Source of the DNA: Terriglobia bacterium | GTDB lineage: Bacteria > Acidobacteriota > Terriglobia > JAJPHL01 | Direction: 5' to 3' | NCBI GenBank assembly: GCA_021325275.1 | Contig: JAJPHL010000025.1 | Coordinates: forward strand, 1-54,757 | Length of the DNA stretch: 54,757 nt | Shown here: in pieces, positions 37,982-45,579 of the stretch | How the letters are laid out: the number at the start of each line of letters is the position of its first letter | How positions within the stretch are numbered: the stretch's first letter is position 1 | Made by a program: the position numbers and the translations under genes | The notes under the pieces: generated by a model | Told to the model about the DNA's origin: nothing | Databases searched by the model: none | The model's input: the letters and a program-made list of their open reading frames with translations, nothing else

Positions 37982-40900
37982 ATGAAGTTGCGAAATCTGC
38001 TGCTGGTCGCGGTGGTCTGCGCGTTGACTTGCGGACTTACGATGCAAGCCGCAGCCCAAATGGCGAAAAAGCCCGCGAAAGGCGACAAGAACGCCGCGCC
38101 CGCGCCGGTCGTTCAACACAACGACGAAGAGTACACCAAGAAAATCCTCGAGTACACGACGGAAAAATATTTCCTCACCGAACTCGTCGACCACTTGCCG
38201 GCGTCGGCCACCGTGCCCACGCCCGACAAAACGCTCCATCATATCGTCGGCGCGCCGAACTATCTCACCTATTCGAAGGACATCTACGCATACATGCGTT
38301 CGCTCGCCGCAGCCACGCCGCGCGTGAAGATCTTCTCGATGGGCATGAGCGAAGAGAACCGCGAGATGATCTGCGTCGCGGTTTCCGACGAAGAGAACAT
38401 CAAGAATCTCGACCACTACAAGGAAATCAATGCCAAACTCGCCGATCCGCGCAAGACCACGCAGGCGGAAGCGGACAAGTTGATCGCCGAAGCGAAGCCG
38501 ATGTACTGGGCGTCCGGATCGATCCACTCGCCGGAAACGGGATCGCCGGAAATGCTGATGGAATTGGCGTATCGTCTTGCCGTTGAGGACAGTCCTCATA
38601 TTCAATCGATCCGCAAGAACGTGATTGTGTTGATCACGCCGCTGGTGGAAGTGGACGGTCACGATCGCGAAGTGGACAGCTACATGTCGGGCAAGGCGCA
38701 GCCCACCAAGCCGCGCTCGCCGCTGCTCTATTGGGGCAAATACGTCGCGCACGACAACAATCGCGACGGCATGGGCATGGGGCTCGCCCTGACGCGCAAC
38801 ATGATGAAGAACTTTTTCGAGTTCCACCCGACGATCTTGCACGATCTGCATGAGTCGGTGCCGTTCCTCTACACCTCCACCGGCACGGGACCGTATAACG
38901 CGTGGCTCGATCCGATCGTGGTCGACGAATGGCAGATGCTGGCCTATAACGAGATCGAGGAAATGACCAAGCGCGGCGTGCCCGGCGTGTGGACGCACGG
39001 ATACTACGACGGTTGGGCGCCGAACTACATGTTCTACATCGCCAATGGCCACAACGGCATCGGACGTTTCTACGAAACGTTCGGCGCAGGCGGCGCCGAC
39101 TCCGGCCCGCGCACGGTTCCCGCGGGACAAACGCAGCGGACGTGGTATCGTCCGAATCCGCCGCTGCCCACGGTGAATTGGTCGATTCGCAACAACATCA
39201 ACATGCAGCAGAGCGCGATTCTTTTCTCGATGCGCTACGTCGGCGAGAACAAAGATCGCTTCGTCCGCAATTTCTGGATCAAGAGCCAGCGCTCGGTCGC
39301 CAAGCCGGCGAATGAAGGCCCGGCCGCGTACGTCGTCGACGCCGCGCGCAGTCCGTACAACGCCGCGGATCTGGTGAATCTTCTCCACATGCAAGGCGTG
39401 GAAGCGCACAAGCTCGATAAAGACGTAACGATCAAGGGCGAGAAATTCGCGGCCGGCTCCTACGTGATCCGCATGGATCAGCCGTACAGCCGCATGGCCG
39501 ACATGCTGCTCGACACGCAATACTACAATCCCGGCGACGAGCGCCCCTACGACGATACCGGTTGGACGCTCGGCGCATTGCGCAACGTGAAAACCACGCG
39601 CGTGACCGACACATCAATTCTCAAAGAATCGATGACGCTCGTACCCGGTATGGCGCATTCCGAAGGCAAGATCGCGGGCTCGGGCACGGCGGCGTTCCTG
39701 TTGAATCACAACACCGATCAATCGCTCGCGACATTGCGCTATCGCTTGAAGGACGTGAAGATTCTCGCGGCCGAAGACGCATTCGAACAGGACGGCGCAA
39801 AGTACAACGCCGGAACGTTCATCATTCCGGCGGAAGGCAATCCTTCCGACACGCGCGCGCGTCTGCAATCGGCGGCCACGGAGTTGGGATTGGTGGCGGT
39901 CGCGACAGGCGCTGTGCCGAAGGTCGCCACGCATCCGACGTCAGCGCCGCGCGTGCTGGTTGTGCACACCTGGCAAAACACGCAGTCGGAAGGCTGGTGG
40001 CGCATGGGGCTCGATTTCAACAAGATCCCCTACACCTACAAGTCGGTCCATGAACTGCGCGATGTGGCGAATCTGAAAGACAAATACGACGTAATCATCA
40101 TCGGACAATTGAACGGCACTCCGCAAAGCATCGTGCGCGGATTGTCCGGCAACGAGCCGATTCCCTACAAGAAGACCGACCTCACGCCGAACTTGGGCGA
40201 TGCAGCCGATCAGTCCGACGACATTCGCGGCGGCATCGAGCTGGAAGGTATAGTGCACATGAACAAATTTGTGCGCGACGGCGGCTTGCTGGTTCTTTCG
40301 CCCGGCGCAGCGGCGATCGCACCGACCTATGGATTGATCGACGGCGTCAGCGTACAGGAACCGCGCCAACTCAACGCGCGCGGCGCCGTGTTGAACGCGC
40401 AGATAGCGGACGCGCGCAGCCCGATTGCGTATGGATATGAGCAGAACCTCGCGGTCTACTTCAGCCAGTCGCCGATTTTGCAGGCGAACAACGGTCTCGG
40501 CGGATTCGGTGGCGGTCGTGGCGGTGCGGGTGGCGGCGGTGGCGGCGGAATCCAAGGGGTGCCCGCGGGACGCCCGACGGGTCGCGGTCAAGATACGCCG
40601 GACAATCCCGATATTCCGCAAGGCCGACCGTTGTACGTTCCGCCCGCAGGTGGAGCAGCGGTAGGCGGGGGTGGGCGCGGAGGACGCGGTGGTCGCGGCG
40701 GAGCTGCGGCTGCGCCTGCGGCGGACGATCCATTGGCGGCGGTGCCGGAAGAGTTCCGCGCTCAACTGCGCGCGAACATGCCTCCGCCCGATCAAATGCC
40801 GCGGACGATCGTGCGCTTCGTGCCGAACGAAAAGGATCTGCTATACAGCGGATTGCTGACCGGCGGCGCGGAACTCGCCGGACATCCGGCGGTGGTGGAT

Positions 40901-41110
40901 GCGCCCGCGGGCAAGGGTCACGTGTTGTTGTTCGCGAACAATCCCATGTGGCGGAATCAAACGCAGGGCAGCTATTTCCTGCTGTTCAACGCCATGCTGA
41001 ACTGGGATCACTTGGGCGCGGGTCGCCGCACGCCGGCGCGTCCGAGTCCCGAGGCCAGCGACGACGAGATCCTTCAGTATCTGAACTGGGACAACTGGCA
41101 ACAGCAGTAG
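37982..41110 (+). CDS. Large exported M14-family zinc carboxypeptidase-like protein
   Basis: A 1042-residue protein with a signal peptide (MKLRNLLLVAVVCALTCGL, cut near AAAQ). The M14 domain occupies about 60-400. SGSIHSPETGSPEM supplies the HxxE zinc pair, HDLHES the third ligand region, and GRFYETFG the catalytic Glu region. The middle part is beta-rich. Near residues 840-920 there are long Gly/Arg-rich runs (GGRGGAGGGGGGG, GGRGGRGGRGG) that split off a final globular domain ending in WDNWQQQ. ATG 37982 has GGAGG 7 nt upstream, one of the best ribosome sites here. Substrate unknown; periplasmic peptide or peptidoglycan trimming is plausible. Confidence 0.85.
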   Translation: MKLRNLLLVAVVCALTCGLTMQAAAQMAKKPAKGDKNAAPAPVVQHNDEEYTKKILEYTTEKYFLTELVDHLPASATVPTPDKTLHHIVGAPNYLTYSKDIYAYMRSLAAATPRVKIFSMGMSEENREMICVAVSDEENIKNLDHYKEINAKLADPRKTTQAEADKLIAEAKPMYWASGSIHSPETGSPEMLMELAYRLAVEDSPHIQSIRKNVIVLITPLVEVDGHDREVDSYMSGKAQPTKPRSPLLYWGKYVAHDNNRDGMGMGLALTRNMMKNFFEFHPTILHDLHESVPFLYTSTGTGPYNAWLDPIVVDEWQMLAYNEIEEMTKRGVPGVWTHGYYDGWAPNYMFYIANGHNGIGRFYETFGAGGADSGPRTVPAGQTQRTWYRPNPPLPTVNWSIRNNINMQQSAILFSMRYVGENKDRFVRNFWIKSQRSVAKPANEGPAAYVVDAARSPYNAADLVNLLHMQGVEAHKLDKDVTIKGEKFAAGSYVIRMDQPYSRMADMLLDTQYYNPGDERPYDDTGWTLGALRNVKTTRVTDTSILKESMTLVPGMAHSEGKIAGSGTAAFLLNHNTDQSLATLRYRLKDVKILAAEDAFEQDGAKYNAGTFIIPAEGNPSDTRARLQSAATELGLVAVATGAVPKVATHPTSAPRVLVVHTWQNTQSEGWWRMGLDFNKIPYTYKSVHELRDVANLKDKYDVIIIGQLNGTPQSIVRGLSGNEPIPYKKTDLTPNLGDAADQSDDIRGGIELEGIVHMNKFVRDGGLLVLSPGAAAIAPTYGLIDGVSVQEPRQLNARGAVLNAQIADARSPIAYGYEQNLAVYFSQSPILQANNGLGGFGGGRGGAGGGGGGGIQGVPAGRPTGRGQDTPDNPDIPQGRPLYVPPAGGAAVGGGGRGGRGGRGGAAAAPAADDPLAAVPEEFRAQLRANMPPPDQMPRTIVRFVPNEKDLLYSGLLTGGAELAGHPAVVDAPAGKGHVLLFANNPMWRNQTQGSYFLLFNAMLNWDHLGAGRRTPARPSPEASDDEILQYLNWDNWQQQ

Positions 41111-41167
41111 TCACGCGATTGCAACGGAGCCGGAGGTTCGTGGAAACGCGGGCCTCCGCTTGCCATC

Positions 41168-41548
41168 ATGAAGTTACAACGAATCGCCGCTGTCGCCGCC
41201 GGCTTGTTGTTGATGGGGCTCTCGATGTGGCTTGAACGAGGGATGGGGATGGCCGGCACTCTCATTTCGGTCGGTATCGCGGGGGCAATCTCTCTTCTTG
41301 CTCTGCTGTTCGGCGAGCGCGCAAGAAGGGGCTGGGTCGCGACTAAGAACAAACGATCACCGAAGCGAACCGCGATTTTTCTTGCCCTTTTGTGTGGCGG
41401 TGCGGCTCTCTCGATGTTCGACGACCCTGGCGTTGGCCCGAAGGCCTTTGCATTTTTAAATCTAGGACTCTGCGTTTATTTCATTGCGTCCATTCCAGAT
41501 ACCAAGGCGGCCAGCCCAGGAGATTCGCCAACAAGCACGGTCCCATGA
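41168..41548 (+). CDS. Small membrane protein, unknown
   Basis: A 126-residue protein with four hydrophobic segments (IAAVAAGLLLMGLSMWL, AGTLISVGIAGAISLLALLFG, AIFLALLCGGAALSMF, AFAFLNLGLCVYFIAS) separated by a basic loop (ERARRGWVATKNKRSPKR). I recognise no family. The gene starts 57 nt after the M14 gene and ends in a Pro/Ser-rich tail. A stem with arms AGCCGGAGG/CCTCCGCT lies just upstream. Confidence 0.6.
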   Translation: MKLQRIAAVAAGLLLMGLSMWLERGMGMAGTLISVGIAGAISLLALLFGERARRGWVATKNKRSPKRTAIFLALLCGGAALSMFDDPGVGPKAFAFLNLGLCVYFIASIPDTKAASPGDSPTSTVP

Positions 41549-41560
41549 GAACGGGCGGAC

Positions 41561-41728
41561 TCACGGGTGCAAGCCGAACTCAAGGAGAACTTCTTCGTGA
41601 GGAATGCCCTCGCCGCGCCGCAAGGATGCGCGGGCGCGCGCCAAGGCAGCAGCGGTTTCGCCGTTAACTTCCTCTTCGTCAATAGGGGCGTGCGCGAGGG
41701 AGTGCGCCAGCGACTCGAAGAGATCCAT
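41561..41728 (-). CDS. Small orphan antitoxin-like protein
   Basis: A 55-residue acidic protein: MDLFESLAHSLAHAPIDEEE, then helix-forming ETAAALARARASLRRGEGIPHEEVLLEFGL. The GIPHEEV(x)xEFGL ending is common in small antitoxins paired with RelE/ParE-type toxins. No toxin gene is adjacent on either side, so it is either solitary or not an antitoxin. ATG 41728 was preferred to the upstream start at 41851, which overlaps the methyltransferase gene. A perfect TATAAT ends 10 nt before it. Confidence 0.6.
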   Translation of the reverse strand: MDLFESLAHSLAHAPIDEEEVNGETAAALARARASLRRGEGIPHEEVLLEFGLHP

Positions 41729-41738
41729 ATTGTGCCTA

Positions 41739-41744
41739 ATTATA
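41739..41744 (-). promoter_or_regulatory. -10 element TATAAT of the small antitoxin-like gene
   Basis: On the minus strand a perfect TATAAT overlaps the stop codon of the methyltransferase gene and ends 10 nt before ATG 41728. Confidence 0.45.
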
Positions 41745-42573
41745 CCGCCCGGGAGGAGCGAAAGAGCGGATTGAGCCGCGCGCAGTCCGGACAACGATAG
41801 CGAAATCGACCTACACGATACGCGGCGGCGTTTTCGATCCCGGATCCGCACGACATGCAGACATTCAAGCAGCCGGGTTCCTGAATCACCGTCGACGCGC
41901 TCGAATCAAACGCGAACGCCCATCCGTATCTCGAAAAACTCGTGCCGAGCGCACGATCGGTGGCGCGGCTCGCGACATTCAGCGCGACGCGCCATGCGTC
42001 GAAGAACCATACGGGCAAAGTTCCCAACCATCGCATGCGTCGCGGCAACGGCCCTGGTAGTCGTCCGATTGGCGCGGAAATGAAATTCAGTTTTTCGACA
42101 AACGTGAACGAAGTTGAAAGTTCCTTCCACGCGACGAGGCGCACGCTGGTTCCCGATTCGATCGCGTCCTTCAAACTGAGAAAAGAGAATCGCTGAAAAT
42201 GATCGCCGCCGCAGAACATCGCGCGATAAAGCCAATCGGCGAAGCTCGCGCCCTCCGGCACTGAGACAAACAAGCGACCACCGGGCGCGAGCACGCGCCC
42301 GATTTCCGCGATCGCGCCCGCTGCGTCGGCAAAATGCTCCATGCTGTGATTGCTGATCACAAGATCGAACGCGCCATCGCGAAACGGCAAGCGATTGCTC
42401 ATCGCGACGACGCCACGCAGCGCCGGTGTGCGCGCCAGCTCACGCGCGTCAAGGTCGACGCCGAAGACATTGCGTCCCTCGAGTTGCGAGCGCAGGCTGC
42501 CGCTGCCGCATCCGAGGTCAAGGATGCGCGCGTCGCGGCTGAGTTCCCCGAGCCATCGCGCCAGCATTTGCAT
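41740..42573 (-). CDS. Class I SAM methyltransferase with C-terminal zinc ribbon
   Basis: A 277-residue protein. ARILDLGCGSGSLRSQL is motif I of class I SAM-dependent methyltransferases. NRLPFRDGAFDLVISNHSMEHF is motif IV of the Methyltransf_11 type. The C-terminal 50 residues hold two Cys pairs, NVCMSCGSG and YRCPDCARL, which would form a zinc ribbon. This addition is uncommon for Methyltransf_11 proteins. Substrate unknown. The start at 42573 has TACAAT 6 nt upstream. It is divergent from uppS, about 95 nt apart. Confidence 0.8.
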   Translation of the reverse strand: MQMLARWLGELSRDARILDLGCGSGSLRSQLEGRNVFGVDLDARELARTPALRGVVAMSNRLPFRDGAFDLVISNHSMEHFADAAGAIAEIGRVLAPGGRLFVSVPEGASFADWLYRAMFCGGDHFQRFSFLSLKDAIESGTSVRLVAWKELSTSFTFVEKLNFISAPIGRLPGPLPRRMRWLGTLPVWFFDAWRVALNVASRATDRALGTSFSRYGWAFAFDSSASTVIQEPGCLNVCMSCGSGIENAAAYRVGRFRYRCPDCARLNPLFRSSRAV

Positions 42574-42579
42574 CTTTGG

Positions 42580-42613
42580 ATTGTAATGCGCGGAATGTAA
42601 CGCGGGGATTGTA
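42580..42613 (-). promoter_or_regulatory. Three TACAAT-like hexamers at 14-nt spacing upstream of the methyltransferase gene
   Basis: On the minus strand TACAAT (42613-42608), TACATT (42599-42594) and TACAAT (42585-42580) recur every 14 nt, separated by CG-rich spacers. The last ends 6 nt before the methyltransferase ATG and is the likely -10. The others could be operator half-sites or alternative promoters. Confidence 0.4.
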
Positions 42614-42630
42614 ACGCCGGGAAACCGTGC

Positions 42631-42636
42631 TATCGT
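42631..42636 (+). promoter_or_regulatory. Putative extended -10 (TGC-TATCGT) of the uppS operon
   Basis: TATCGT with TGC in front lies 32 nt before the TTG start of uppS, leaving a short leader that contains AGGAG. The same nonamer occurs before the M14 gene at 37923-37931. Confidence 0.35.
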
Positions 42637-42668
42637 TTACACTGCGAGACTTTGCAGGAGAGAGCACT

Positions 42669-43526
42669 TTGACCCTAAGCGCGTTCAAGACGGACAAAGC
42701 CCGCAAGCCCGTCCAAGCCGATAGCGATGACGCCGAACTGCTCGCGCAGATCGATTTCACGCGGTTGCCGCGCCACATCGCCATCATCATGGACGGCAAT
42801 GGACGCTGGGCCCATCGACGCCGCTTGCCGCGCGCCGCGGGACACTCCGCCGGCGTGCGATCGGTCAAAGAAATCGTGGAAAGCTGCACGCGCCTGGGCA
42901 TTCCCGCGCTCACGCTCTACGCGTTTTCCGTGGAAAATTGGAAACGTCCCAAGACCGAGCGCGACGTTTTGTGGCGATTGCTGCGCGAATACCTGCGCCG
43001 CGAGCTCCCCGAGATTCACGCCAACAACGTGCGCTTCCAAACGATCGGACGTCCCGAGCAATTACCGGATGAAGTGCAGGAAGATATTCGCGGCGCCATC
43101 GAAAAAACCGCCGGTAATACCGGGATGGTTCTGACCGTGGCACTGAATTACGGCGCGCGCGCCGAGCTGGTCGATGCGTTCAATTCGATCCTAGAAAAAT
43201 CGCGGAAAAACGGCGGCGGAACGCATCGCATCACCGAAGAAGATATCGACCGCGCGCTCTATACGAACGGCCTCCCCGACCCCGATCTGTTGATTCGCAC
43301 CTCGGGCGAGTTGCGCGTCTCGAATTTTCTTCTCTGGCAAATCGCCTACTCTGAAATCTGGGTGACCGACACCTTGTGGCCGGATTTCGGACGTCCGCAC
43401 TTGCTCGAATCGATCGTCGCGTATCAAAAGCGCGACCGCCGTTACGGCGGCTTGAGTCCCAACGGCGAATCGGGAGCCGCACTGCGGCTGGATGGCGCGG
43501 GCGGCAACGGCAACGGTCACGAATAG
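42669..43526 (+). CDS. uppS: Isoprenyl transferase / undecaprenyl diphosphate synthase (UppS)
   Basis: A 285-residue cis-prenyltransferase that builds the C55 lipid carrier for peptidoglycan and polysaccharide repeat units. HIAIIMDGNGRWAHRR is the catalytic Asp and diphosphate-binding motif, YAFSVENWKRP and LLIRTSGELRVSNFLLWQIAYSE are the other conserved blocks. An N-terminal extension of about 30 residues precedes the core. Start TTG 42669 is preferred because AGGAG (42656-42660) lies 8 nt upstream; an upstream GTG at 42627 falls within the putative promoter. cdsA follows after 3 nt. Its product would feed both polysaccharide clusters of this window. Confidence 0.9.
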   Translation: MTLSAFKTDKARKPVQADSDDAELLAQIDFTRLPRHIAIIMDGNGRWAHRRRLPRAAGHSAGVRSVKEIVESCTRLGIPALTLYAFSVENWKRPKTERDVLWRLLREYLRRELPEIHANNVRFQTIGRPEQLPDEVQEDIRGAIEKTAGNTGMVLTVALNYGARAELVDAFNSILEKSRKNGGGTHRITEEDIDRALYTNGLPDPDLLIRTSGELRVSNFLLWQIAYSEIWVTDTLWPDFGRPHLLESIVAYQKRDRRYGGLSPNGESGAALRLDGAGGNGNGHE

Positions 43527-43529
43527 CCC

Positions 43530-44345
43530 GTGCAGCAAAATCATCTTCAGCGCATCCTAACGGCCATTGTCATGGTGCCCGTGGTGTTGGCGATCGTGAT
43601 CTTCGCGCCGCCGTGGCTCTTGGGCATCGCGGCCGCGGCGCTCGCCGTTGGCACGCTGCGCGAATATCTCGACATCGCCGAAAAGGCGGACCTCGCGCCG
43701 CTGCGGCGGCCCGCCTACGCGATGGCCGCGCTGGTCGTGATGCTCGCGGCGTTCCAGCGCACCATCGCGCTCGAAGCGCTCTTCGTAGCCGTCGCGTTCG
43801 TCATCTTGATGATGACCCGCGACCTCGCCGTCACCGCCGCGGGCGCTGCGTCCACCGTATTCGGCGTCTTGTACGTCGCGCTGCCGTTTGCGATGCTCGT
43901 GGAACTGCGTCAATCGCCGCGCGGCCAGTGGCTGACGCTCTATGTACTGCTGATGATCTGGATCGGCGACACGGCGGCGTACTACGGCGGGCGTTTTCTG
44001 GGACGAGGCGGACGCCACAAACTCGCGCCGCGAATCAGTCCCGGCAAAACGTGGGAAGGAACCATCACGTCGCTCGTTGTTGTCACGGCGGCGGGATATT
44101 TTTACATGAAGTATCTGTTCCCCGAGCTTTCTGTCGCCGCGAGTATTTTCATCGCCGTTACGGTGAACGTCGCCGGACAAGCGGGCGACCTCGCCGAGTC
44201 GGCGTTGAAGCGCGGAGTCGGCGTGAAGGACTCGGGAACCCTCTTGCCCGGCCACGGCGGACTGCTGGACCGCGTCGACGCGCTGCTCTTTGCGATTCCA
44301 GCGCTATGGTACGATATCAAGGTTATCAACTTCCTCCACCGATAA
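43530..44345 (+). CDS. cdsA: Phosphatidate cytidylyltransferase (CdsA)
   Basis: A 271-residue membrane enzyme that makes CDP-diacylglycerol from phosphatidate and CTP. It has about seven membrane segments. The C-terminal signature is present: GDTAAYYGGRFLG, RISPGKTWEG, then AGDLAESALKRGVGVKDSG and PGHGGLLDRVD, matching the CDS family pattern. The GTG start sits 3 nt after uppS stop, so coupling is likely. dxr follows 22 nt later. This order is a variant of the conserved uppS-cdsA-dxr-rseP neighbourhood. Confidence 0.92.
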   Translation: MQQNHLQRILTAIVMVPVVLAIVIFAPPWLLGIAAAALAVGTLREYLDIAEKADLAPLRRPAYAMAALVVMLAAFQRTIALEALFVAVAFVILMMTRDLAVTAAGAASTVFGVLYVALPFAMLVELRQSPRGQWLTLYVLLMIWIGDTAAYYGGRFLGRGGRHKLAPRISPGKTWEGTITSLVVVTAAGYFYMKYLFPELSVAASIFIAVTVNVAGQAGDLAESALKRGVGVKDSGTLLPGHGGLLDRVDALLFAIPALWYDIKVINFLHR

Positions 44346-44367
44346 TCGCGCGAGGCGGCCACTTCGC

Positions 44368-45570
44368 TTGAAAAAAATCGCTATTCTCGGGTCCACGGGC
44401 TCCATTGGGCGTAGTTGTTTCCGTGTGCTCGATCAACTTCCTGGACAATTTCAAGTGGTGGCGCTCGCCGCGGGCGGAAATGTCGAGTTGCTCGCGGAAC
44501 AAGCGGCGAAATGCCGTCCCGAAGTGGTTTCCGTCGCGAATGAATCGGATATTCCACGATTGCGCGAGCTCATTGCTCGTGCCGGCGGTCCGCTTCCCGA
44601 AATTCTTCACGGACCCGCCGGGATTCGCCAAGCGGCGGCGCACTCTTCGCTCGACATGTTGGTCTCGGCGGCCGTCGGCGTCGCGGGATTGCCCGCCACT
44701 TACGACGCCGTGAAGCGCGGCGTGAACATTGCACTGGCGAACAAAGAAGTGCTCGTCGTGGCGGGAGCGCTCGTCACTGCGGCGGCGCGCGAATCAGGCG
44801 CGGCGCTCTTGCCGGTGGATAGCGAACATAACGGCGTGCATCAATGCATGCGCGCCGGCCGGCACGAAGAAGTGCGACGTCTGATTCTCACCGCGTCCGG
44901 CGGACCGTTTCGGCGAACGCCGCCGCGCGATCTCGAAAACGTTACGGTCGAGCAGGCGCTCAATCATCCGACCTGGAAAATGGGATCGCGCATTACCATC
45001 GACTCCGCGACGATGACCAATAAGGGTTTTGAAGTCATCGAAGCATGCTGGTTGTTCGATCTGCACGTCGATCAAGTCGACGTTTTGATTCATCCGCAAT
45101 CGACGGTGCATTGCCTCGTCGAATACGTCGACGGCTCGCTAATCGCGCAGCTTTCCGTCACCGACATGTGCTTACCGATTCAGTACGCGCTAACGTATCC
45201 CGCGCGCGTCACCGGCTGCGACTTGCGACTCGATCTCGACGAATTGCGGTCGCTCGAATTCGAGCGACCCGATCAGGAACGCTTTCCGTGCCTGGGTCTC
45301 GCGTATCAAGCGATGCGCATGGGCGGCGCGTATCCGTGTGTATTGAACGCGGCCGACGAAGTGGCGGTCGCCGCGTTCCTCGATCGCAAGATTCCCTACC
45401 TGGGCATCGCGCGCACGATTGCAACAACTCTTGACACGATGCATCCTGCCGCACCGAAGTCCCTGGACGATATACTGGAAGTGGATTGTGAGGCGCGTCG
45501 TGTGGCGTCGAGCTTGTTGGCCACTTCGCAACTGGGGGCTGCCACGCCTGCGCTCGTCAGCGCATCATAA
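44368..45570 (+). CDS. dxr: 1-deoxy-D-xylulose 5-phosphate reductoisomerase (Dxr)
   Basis: A 400-residue NADPH-dependent enzyme, the second step of the MEP pathway to isoprenoid precursors. KKIAILGSTGSIGRS is the NADPH-binding start. LANKEVLVVAGALV and DSEHNGVHQC follow, the latter holding metal-binding residues (usually SEHSAI, here SEHNGV). PTWKMGSRITIDSATMTNKGFEVIEA is the catalytic block. TTG 44368 was chosen since the family begins exactly with this Lys-Lys-Ile segment; longer upstream starts overlap cdsA. It feeds isopentenyl units to uppS two genes upstream. Confidence 0.92.
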   Translation: MKKIAILGSTGSIGRSCFRVLDQLPGQFQVVALAAGGNVELLAEQAAKCRPEVVSVANESDIPRLRELIARAGGPLPEILHGPAGIRQAAAHSSLDMLVSAAVGVAGLPATYDAVKRGVNIALANKEVLVVAGALVTAAARESGAALLPVDSEHNGVHQCMRAGRHEEVRRLILTASGGPFRRTPPRDLENVTVEQALNHPTWKMGSRITIDSATMTNKGFEVIEACWLFDLHVDQVDVLIHPQSTVHCLVEYVDGSLIAQLSVTDMCLPIQYALTYPARVTGCDLRLDLDELRSLEFERPDQERFPCLGLAYQAMRMGGAYPCVLNAADEVAVAAFLDRKIPYLGIARTIATTLDTMHPAAPKSLDDILEVDCEARRVASSLLATSQLGAATPALVSAS

Positions 45571-45579
45571 ATACAAAAC

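Noticed and set aside
41127-41160. Stem AGCCGGAGG/CCTCCGCT after the M14 gene as a terminator
   Set aside because: There is a bulge in the stem and no U-tract, so it was not called.
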